Made by a program: the position numbers and the translations under genes
The notes under the pieces: model-generated
What the model saw: only the letters and a program-made list of their open reading frames with translations
Told to the model about the DNA's origin: nothing
Database searches by the model: none
Source of the DNA: Pseudomonadota bacterium
GTDB lineage: Bacteria; Pseudomonadota; Gammaproteobacteria; Steroidobacterales; Steroidobacteraceae
Direction of reading: 5' to 3'
Length of the DNA: 45,000 bases
Assembly: GCA_021816775.1 (NCBI GenBank)
Contig: JAKAXA010000026.1
Location: 1-45,000, forward strand
In this document: positions 39,688 to 45,000 of the stretch, in pieces
How positions within the stretch are numbered: position 1 is the first letter of the stretch
Layout: each line of letters starts with the position of its first letter

Positions 39688-41163
39688 TCATCGCGCCCCC
39701 GCCTCGCTCGCCGCGCACCACAGATGCACCGTCGCGTAACCGCGCCAGGGCCGCCAGGACTCGGCCCGCTCGCGCAGCTCCCGAGCCGTCAGCGGCCGCT
39801 CGGCGCCGCCCGCCATGCGCCGCAGAACGAGGTCGCCGTCGGGCAACGCGTCCGGTTCGCCTAGCGCGCGCAGCGCGACGTACTGCGCCGTCCAGGCACC
39901 GAAACCCGTCAGTGCCGTCAGCTGCCCGGCGAGGGTCTCGGCGCTCGCCTCGAACTCGACCCGGCCGGCGACGACCGCCCGCGCGAGCGTCCGCAGCGCT
40001 TGGGTGCGGGCGCCGGTGATGCCGAGTCCCGTCAGGTCACCCTCGGCGAGCGCGTGCGGCGTAGGGAACAGTCGGGTCAGATTCTCCACGCTCGTGCTCA
40101 CGGGCTCCCCCAGCCGCTGCGCCAGCCGGGCTGCGAGCGTGCGCGCTGCCGGCACGCTGACCTGTTGGCCCAATACTGCACGGACCGCGCACTCGAAGGG
40201 GTCCCACGCCCCGGGAATGCGCAGTCCCGGGCGGCGGCGCACCAGCGCGCGCAGCTGCCGATCGGTGCCGAGATCGCGCTCGATCTGCCCGGGGTCCGCG
40301 CCGAGATCGAACACGCGCCGGGCCGCACCGGCGATCTGAAACAGGGCGGCGGCGGGCGCGCCGCGCACCCGCAACTCGAGCGCATCGCGCCCGGGAACGG
40401 GCCGCACATGAATCAGCGCGTGTCCCTCGCCGGCGCGGATGACCCGCAAGTAGCCGCTCTCATCGAGCGCCTCGATGCCCGGGATGGCGCGCAGCCGAAG
40501 AAATGCGCTCAGATGCGGCCAGTCGTACGGCGGGCGATACGCGAGCGTCAGGGTGACATCGCCCGCCGAGGCGGCCGGTGCGTCCTGCGGGCGTTCACGG
40601 CGCAGCTGCCGGGGCGGACGGCCGTACGCCTTGCGCAACGCATCGTTGAAGCGCCGCAGGCTGCCGTACCCGGCGGCGAGCGCGATCTCGGTCATGGGCA
40701 GGTCGCTGCCGTCGATCAGATGTTTGGCGAAATGCAGCCGGCGGGTCTGTGCGAGCGCAAGCGGCGAGGCGCCCAGGTGCGTGGCGAACAGCCGGTCGAG
40801 CTGACGCGCGCCGAGCCCCAGGCGCGCCGCAAACTGCGGCACGCTCGCCGCGTCGAGCGCGCCATCCTGAATCAGCCGCAGCGCCCGCCGCACCACCGCC
40901 GAGGTGCCGAGCCATGCCGGCGTGCCGGGCGCGCTCTCCGGCCGGCAGCGCAGGCACGGCCTGAAGCCGGCCTCGTGCGCGCCCGCGGCGGTCGCGAAAT
41001 AGCGGACGTGGCGGCTGCTCGCCGCGGGCGCGGCGGGACAGATGGGCCGGCAGTAGATGCCGGTGGACACCACGCCGAGATAAAACCGCCCGTCGAAGCG
41101 CGCATCGCGGCTGCGGCGCGCTCGCTCGAGCACCTGCAGTTCGAAGGGCAGTCCGGTTTGCAT
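39688..41163 (-). CDS. alkA: Ada-AlkA fusion: DNA-3-methyladenine glycosylase II with Ada regulatory head
   Basis: This 491-residue protein has an Ada zinc domain with four Cys (C38, C42 in YCRPICP; C70, C73 in CLRC) that can sense methyl phosphotriesters. An AraC-type HTH follows (AARLGLGARQLDRLFATHLG and MTEIALAAGYGSLRRFNDAL), then an AlkA-like glycosylase. The glycosylase has its helix-hairpin-helix in LTALTGFGAWTAQYVALRAL and the catalytic Asp in LPDGDLVLRR. It removes alkylated bases and probably regulates its own operon. ATG 41163 fits the domain start best; an in-frame ATG at 41214 would add 17 residues. It is followed by ogt. Confidence 0.88.
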   Translation of the reverse strand: MQTGLPFELQVLERARRSRDARFDGRFYLGVVSTGIYCRPICPAAPAASSRHVRYFATAAGAHEAGFRPCLRCRPESAPGTPAWLGTSAVVRRALRLIQDGALDAASVPQFAARLGLGARQLDRLFATHLGASPLALAQTRRLHFAKHLIDGSDLPMTEIALAAGYGSLRRFNDALRKAYGRPPRQLRRERPQDAPAASAGDVTLTLAYRPPYDWPHLSAFLRLRAIPGIEALDESGYLRVIRAGEGHALIHVRPVPGRDALELRVRGAPAAALFQIAGAARRVFDLGADPGQIERDLGTDRQLRALVRRRPGLRIPGAWDPFECAVRAVLGQQVSVPAARTLAARLAQRLGEPVSTSVENLTRLFPTPHALAEGDLTGLGITGARTQALRTLARAVVAGRVEFEASAETLAGQLTALTGFGAWTAQYVALRALGEPDALPDGDLVLRRMAGGAERPLTARELRERAESWRPWRGYATVHLWCAASEAGAR

Positions 41164-41243
41164 GGGCGCGACAATACGCCGGGGCGCAGCGAGTGACTCG
41201 CCATTTTCGGACATGGCCCCCGCGGGGCGGCGAAGCGGTCCGG

Positions 41244-41528
41244 TCAGCCGACGCGCGCGGCGCTGTAGCCTTCCATCAGCAGCCCGGTGCCGCCGCGCGA
41301 GACGTGCGCGACCACCGCCGTGCGCCGGTGCAGCTTGGTGACGGCGCCGAGATTGATGGCGAACGACAGGATAACCTGCTGCCCCTTGCGCAGGCCGAGA
41401 TCTGTGGTTTCGATGAACACGCCGGTGGCGCTGAGGTTGACCGCCTTGCACAGCTTGCGGCAGCCGCCGGGGACACTGACGAACACGATGGTGCGGGCGC
41501 GATGCCGGGTATGCAGCCGACGTTCCAC
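41244..41528 (-). CDS. PilZ-domain protein
   Basis: This 94-residue protein is a single PilZ domain, a c-di-GMP receiver. The two binding motifs are visible: an RxxxR-like segment near the start (HTRHRART) and NLSATG (N/DxSxxG) around residue 31. Strands such as VFIETTDLGLRKGQQVILSF fit the barrel. It lies just upstream of the repair genes on the same strand, but no functional link is evident. A G9 run lies 60 bp before its start (41589-41597 on the plus strand). Confidence 0.82.
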   Translation of the reverse strand: MERRLHTRHRARTIVFVSVPGGCRKLCKAVNLSATGVFIETTDLGLRKGQQVILSFAINLGAVTKLHRRTAVVAHVSRGGTGLLMEGYSAARVG

Positions 41529-41647
41529 GTTGTGCCTCGCGCGGTGCTCGCCAATCCGTCAATCACTGAGCCCATTATGCCTCCATTCGGGGGGGGGCGG
41601 CGCGGCGATTGAACTTAGTCTGTGCCCGTACCTCCGCCGTTGCATGA

Positions 41648-42790
41648 TCAGCCGGAGAGAAACTCCCCGATGACGCGGCCAAAGCGCTCGGTGTCGACGA
41701 GAAACGCATCGTGCCCCTCGATGCACGGCAGCGGCGCGAACCTCGTCGCCGTGCCGCTCGCCTCGAACGTGCTCGCGAGCGCCTGCTGCTCGCCGATCGG
41801 AAACAGCAGATCCGACTCGACGCCGACCACGAGCGCGTGGGCCAGGTCCGCCCGGCGCAGCACCGCCTGCGGGTCGCCGTGCGCGGCGAGCTCGAAACGG
41901 TCCATGGCCTGCGACAAATACAGATAGCAGTTCGCGTCGAACGTGCTGATCCAGCGGCCGGCCTGTGCCTCGAGGTAACCCTGCACGGCGAACTCCGAGC
42001 CGAACGGCGTGCGGCCGCGCAGGTCGGCGCGAATGGGCTGGCGGTCGAAGCGCTGCGCCCACTCGGCGGCCGAGCGGTACGTGACGGTGCCCAGCTTGCG
42101 CGCCAGACGCATGCCGGTCGCCGGCGGATGCTCGGGGCTGTACTCGCCGTTGCGCCAGGCCGGATCGGAGGTGATCGCCTCGCGCTGGATCGAGCGCAGT
42201 GCGATCGCAAACGGCGAGGCGGCCGCGGTGCCGGAGATGCTGGCGAGGCGGCGCGCGCCGCCGGGAAACAGGGCCGCGTAGGCCAGCACGACCATGCCGC
42301 CGAGGGAGGGCCCCATCACCGTATCGAGCCGCAGGATGCCCAGGGCGCGCACGAGCTCGTGCCCGGCGCGCGCGATGTCCTCGATCGACAGGTCGGGGAA
42401 GGCGAGGCGATAGGGTCGGGCGCAGCCGGGGTCGATCGAGGCGGGGCCCGTCGAGCCGAAGCAGCTGCCGAGGGAGTTGACGCACATGATGAAGTGCCGG
42501 TCCGTATCGAGCGCGAGCCCCGGACCGATCATCCGCTGCCACCAGCCGTCGCGCGGGTCGTCCGCGGAGGCGGCCGCATGGGCCGACGGTGATAATCCGG
42601 TGAACAGCAGCACGGCATTGTCGCGGGCGCGGTTCAGCCGGCCCCAGGTCTCGTAGGCCAGCTGCGCGCCGCGCAGCGTGCCGCCGCGCCACATCGGGAA
42701 GGCCTCCGGCAGGCGCAGATAGCGGCGCGCGTCGGGCTCGGGTGGATCGGTTCGCGGGGCGGATATGGAGGGCGTCACGGCGGATCTCAC
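41648..42790 (-). CDS. metX: MetX-type acyltransferase, probable serine O-succinyltransferase
   Basis: This 380-residue alpha/beta-hydrolase-fold enzyme belongs to the MetX family. The nucleophile is Ser162 (MGPSLGGM); Asp in VESDLLFPIGEQQ and His in IEGHDAFLVD complete the triad. It would acylate the hydroxyl of homoserine or serine from acyl-CoA. The oxyanion segment reads LLFTGLSPSAHAA. I recall this SPSAHA form from the Xanthomonas/Lysobacter subgroup shown to be a serine O-succinyltransferase, so that is my preferred call. It starts at GTG 42790, overlapping the cysK stop (GTGA). Translational coupling with cysK supports a role in cysteine synthesis. Homoserine acylation remains the alternative. 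Confidence 0.88.
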   Translation of the reverse strand: MRSAVTPSISAPRTDPPEPDARRYLRLPEAFPMWRGGTLRGAQLAYETWGRLNRARDNAVLLFTGLSPSAHAAASADDPRDGWWQRMIGPGLALDTDRHFIMCVNSLGSCFGSTGPASIDPGCARPYRLAFPDLSIEDIARAGHELVRALGILRLDTVMGPSLGGMVVLAYAALFPGGARRLASISGTAAASPFAIALRSIQREAITSDPAWRNGEYSPEHPPATGMRLARKLGTVTYRSAAEWAQRFDRQPIRADLRGRTPFGSEFAVQGYLEAQAGRWISTFDANCYLYLSQAMDRFELAAHGDPQAVLRRADLAHALVVGVESDLLFPIGEQQALASTFEASGTATRFAPLPCIEGHDAFLVDTERFGRVIGEFLSG

Positions 42791-43728
42791 AGGTCGGTGT
42801 CGCCGCCTTCCGGAATGCCCTCGAAGAGCGGCGTCGACAGGTAGCGCTCTGCCGTATCCGGAAGCATGGCGAGGACGACCGAGCCCGGCGCGGCCTCCGC
42901 GGCCACCTTGAGCGCCGCGGCGAACGTGCCGCCGGAGGAGATGCCGCAGAAGATGCCCTCGTTGCGGGCGAGCTTGCGCGAGGCATCGATTGCCTCGGTG
43001 TCACTCACCGGGACGATGCGGTGCGCGACCTCGCGGTCGAGCACCGCCGGCACGAAGTCCGGTGTCCAGCCCTGGATCTTGTGCGGTGCGAACGGCTGGC
43101 CCGAGAGCATCGCCGCGGCTGCCGGCTCTGCGGCGATGACCTTCACCTTCGGGCGCGCGAGCCGGATCATCTGCCCGACGCCCGTGAGCGTGCCACCCGT
43201 GCCCCAGCCGCTGACGAAGTAATCGAGCCTGCGGCCGGCGAAATCCTGCAGGATCTCGGGACCTGTGGTGTTGCGGTGATAGGCAGGGTTGGCCGGGTTC
43301 TCGAACTGCCGCGCCAGGAACCAGCCGTGCTTGCGCGCGAGCTCCTCGGCCTTGCGCACCATGCCGGTGCCGCGCTCGGCCGCAGGAGTCAGCACCACGC
43401 GCGCCCCGAGCATGCGCATGATCTTGCGCCGCTCGATCGAGAAGTTCTCCGCCATCACCGCGACGAACGGATACCCCTTGGCGGCGCAGACCATGGCGAG
43501 CGCGATGCCGGTGTTGCCCGAGGTGGCTTCGACGACCGTCTGGCCCGGCTTGAGCGTACCGCTCTGCTCGGCATCCTCGATGATGCCGATCGCCAGACGG
43601 TCCTTGACCGAGCTCAACGGATTGAAGTACTCGCACTTGACGTACATCGTCACGTTCTGCGGTGCGAGGCGTCGGATGCGCACGATGGGCGTGTCGCCGA
43701 TCGTGCCGAGAATGCTGTCGTGGATCAT
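42787..43728 (-). CDS. cysK: Cysteine synthase (O-acyl-serine sulfhydrylase)
   Basis: This 313-residue PLP enzyme makes cysteine from an O-acylserine and sulfide. Lys42 in PLSSVKDRLAIG carries PLP. The substrate loop is EATSGNTGIALA, the phosphate-binding loop is GWGTGGTLTGVG, and the C-terminal GISSGGT matches. It is the first gene of an operon with the MetX-type acyltransferase. If that enzyme makes O-succinylserine, this CysK is its likely user. The length is normal and the frame intact. Confidence 0.93.
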   Translation of the reverse strand: MIHDSILGTIGDTPIVRIRRLAPQNVTMYVKCEYFNPLSSVKDRLAIGIIEDAEQSGTLKPGQTVVEATSGNTGIALAMVCAAKGYPFVAVMAENFSIERRKIMRMLGARVVLTPAAERGTGMVRKAEELARKHGWFLARQFENPANPAYHRNTTGPEILQDFAGRRLDYFVSGWGTGGTLTGVGQMIRLARPKVKVIAAEPAAAAMLSGQPFAPHKIQGWTPDFVPAVLDREVAHRIVPVSDTEAIDASRKLARNEGIFCGISSGGTFAAALKVAAEAAPGSVVLAMLPDTAERYLSTPLFEGIPEGGDTDL

Positions 43729-44008
43729 GAGGCTCTTTCTACCTCCCGGCCAGCCAGGCCCACAAGCATTGGTCGGCTATCTGCTGAGATCCGCGGGTTA
43801 TGATGCCCGGCCGCGTTGCGCGGCGTGCCCGCGCGGCAGGACCATTATCCGACGCGCCGTAAGACTCCGGTATTCATGCAGAGATATCAGGCGTCTTTGG
43901 GAATCGATCTTGATACCTGGTGGGATATACACTAGGCATCCTCGCCCCGCCTGCGCAAGCGGGAGCTTGACCAGCCGAGGGCGAGGAGGACGTCAAGAGA
44001 TCAATGGG

Positions 44009-44782
44009 ATGAATCCGCCTTCTGCCCCGGTGCGGCTGCAGAAACTGCTCGCGAGCGCCGGCATCGGCTCGCGCCGACAGATCGAGCAGTGGATCCGCGA
44101 GGGCCGCCTCATGGTGGACGGTCAGCCGGCCCGCCTCGGGGATCGCGCCGACGCCGACTCCGAGATCCGGCTCGACGGCCGCAAAATTCAGCTTAACCAT
44201 GAAGAGGCGGCTGCAGAGGCGCTCCTTTATTACAAGCCGACCGGCGAGGTGACTACCCGCAGCGACCCCGAGGGCCGCCCGACCGTCTTCGATCGGCTGC
44301 CGGCCCCCAGGGGCGGGCGCTGGATCGTGGTCGGCCGGCTCGACGTCAATACGGCGGGGCTGCTGCTGTTCACGACCGATGGGGCGATCGCGCACGGTCT
44401 GATGCACCCGTCGCGGCAGATCGAGCGAGAGTACCTGGTGCGGGTGCGGGGCCGGCCCAGTGCGGCCGCGCTGCACATGCTGCGCGCGGGCCTCATGCTC
44501 GAGGATGGTCCGGCCGCCTTCGATCGGATCGTCGAGCAACCGCAGGCGGCGGCGCAGCGGGACGCGCGCAACGGCGCCTACCGGGTGGTGCTGCACGAGG
44601 GGCGCAATCGCGAGGTGCGCCGTCTTTGGGAGGCGGCCGGGCATGAAGTCAGCCGGCTGCTGCGCGTGCGTTACGGCCCCATCGCCTTGCCGCATGACCT
44701 GCGGCCCGGCGGCTGGCGCTACCTGGATGCCGCTGCCCTGACCGCGCTCAGGGCCGCCGCCGCGCCGCCGGCCGGCGCCTGA
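44009..44782 (+). CDS. rluB: RluB-type 23S rRNA pseudouridine synthase
   Basis: This 257-residue protein has an S4 RNA-binding domain (RLQKLLASAGIGSRRQIEQW, then VDGQPARLGDR) and a RsuA/RluB-type catalytic domain. The active-site Asp is in VGRLDVNTAGLLLF, followed by HPSRQIEREYLVRV and HEGRNREVRRLWEAAGHEV. RluB converts U2605 of 23S rRNA to pseudouridine; RluB is more likely than RluF or RsuA from the sequence flow, though not certain. The ATG at 44009 is the best start; GAGGAGG lies about 20 bases upstream. It is divergent from cysK. Confidence 0.87.
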   Translation: MNPPSAPVRLQKLLASAGIGSRRQIEQWIREGRLMVDGQPARLGDRADADSEIRLDGRKIQLNHEEAAAEALLYYKPTGEVTTRSDPEGRPTVFDRLPAPRGGRWIVVGRLDVNTAGLLLFTTDGAIAHGLMHPSRQIEREYLVRVRGRPSAAALHMLRAGLMLEDGPAAFDRIVEQPQAAAQRDARNGAYRVVLHEGRNREVRRLWEAAGHEVSRLLRVRYGPIALPHDLRPGGWRYLDAAALTALRAAAAPPAGA

Positions 44783-44853
44783 GATTGGACCGGGCGCGCG
44801 CACCGAAGCCTCGGGCGCGGGCGCAGTTGTGCAAATTACGCGCCAAAAACGCA

Positions 44854-44882
44854 TTGACACCGGCAGAGCTGGAAATCAGAAT
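44854..44882 (+). promoter_or_regulatory. Promoter of tRNA-Tyr
   Basis: TTGACA (44854-44859) and CAGAAT (44877-44882) are separated by exactly 17 bp, a near-ideal sigma-70 promoter. Transcription would start about 10 bases before the tRNA at 44900. Confidence 0.75.
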
Positions 44883-44899
44883 ACGCGGCTCGTTTTCGC

Positions 44900-44985
44900 G
44901 GAGGGGTACCCAAGCGGTCAACGGGAGCAGACTGTAAATCTGCCGGCTTACGCCTTCGTAGGTTCGAATCCTACCCCCTCCACCA
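44900..44985 (+). tRNA. tRNA-Tyr (GTA)
   Basis: The acceptor strand GGAGGGG pairs with CCCCTCC, followed by A and an encoded CCA (44983-44985). The anticodon GTA lies at 44934-44936 in a CTGTAAA loop between matching stems. The variable region is long, as in bacterial tRNA-Tyr, and the T arm has GGTTCGAATCC. The gene is complete. Confidence 0.97.
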
Positions 44986-45000
44986 GGTCGAGATGCGTGG

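Overview
The window is GC-rich, densely coded chromosomal DNA from a Gram-negative bacterium. I infer a gammaproteobacterium near Xanthomonadales/Nevskiales/Steroidobacter. The basis is a cysK gene translationally coupled to a MetX-type acyltransferase with the GLSPSAHA signature, FtsX/MacB permeases of the duplicated (ADOP-like) type, large secreted VPS10/BNR propeller proteins, and a tRNA-Tyr gene with a long variable arm and encoded CCA. This is a judgement from gene content; no search was run.

Region 1 (1-7431) is an accessory, defence-like island. On the minus strand, a Pif1-family helicase with a C-terminal helix-turn-helix overlaps by 4 bp the start of a TOTE-type archaeo-eukaryotic primase. 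The primase is broken by a single-base deletion and further damage. Divergently lies a SWIM zinc-finger SNF2-family ATPase, followed by a RES-domain toxin with its antitoxin and a palindromic operator. The region ends at a 45-bp 3' fragment of tRNA-Thr(TGU) cut at the anticodon loop, an integration scar, with TGTGCCG direct repeats around it.

Region 2 (7432-8595) holds rotted pieces of a second mobile element: a tyrosine integrase with a frameshift and a stop, the tail of an unknown protein with an internal repeat, a short coupled reading frame, and a ParB-like fragment.

Region 3 (8596-19260) is mainly housekeeping or metabolic: an amidase, a large class-V aminotransferase, a secreted 1,044-residue VPS10/BNR propeller protein, Dps, and a DoxX-like membrane protein. 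Remnants of panB and of a GFA-family gene lie in the spacers.

Region 4 (19271-30907) is a self-contained efflux regulon. Two 14-bp palindromes spaced 30 bp apart and a sigma-54 promoter precede an adaptor, an ATPase and two large permeases. A sigma-54 response regulator and its histidine kinase follow, but an AbiE-type toxin-antitoxin pair in inverted gene order now separates them from the transporter genes. The toxin gene is frameshifted in a G7 tract.

Region 5 (30981-44985) contains an APC permease, small envelope proteins (RcnB-like and a YXWGXW lipoprotein), a GNAT enzyme, a GFA protein, a second VPS10/BNR propeller protein, a MarR-GNAT fusion, an alkylation-repair pair (Ogt and Ada-AlkA), a PilZ protein, the cysK-metX-like cysteine operon, an RluB-type pseudouridine synthase and tRNA-Tyr.
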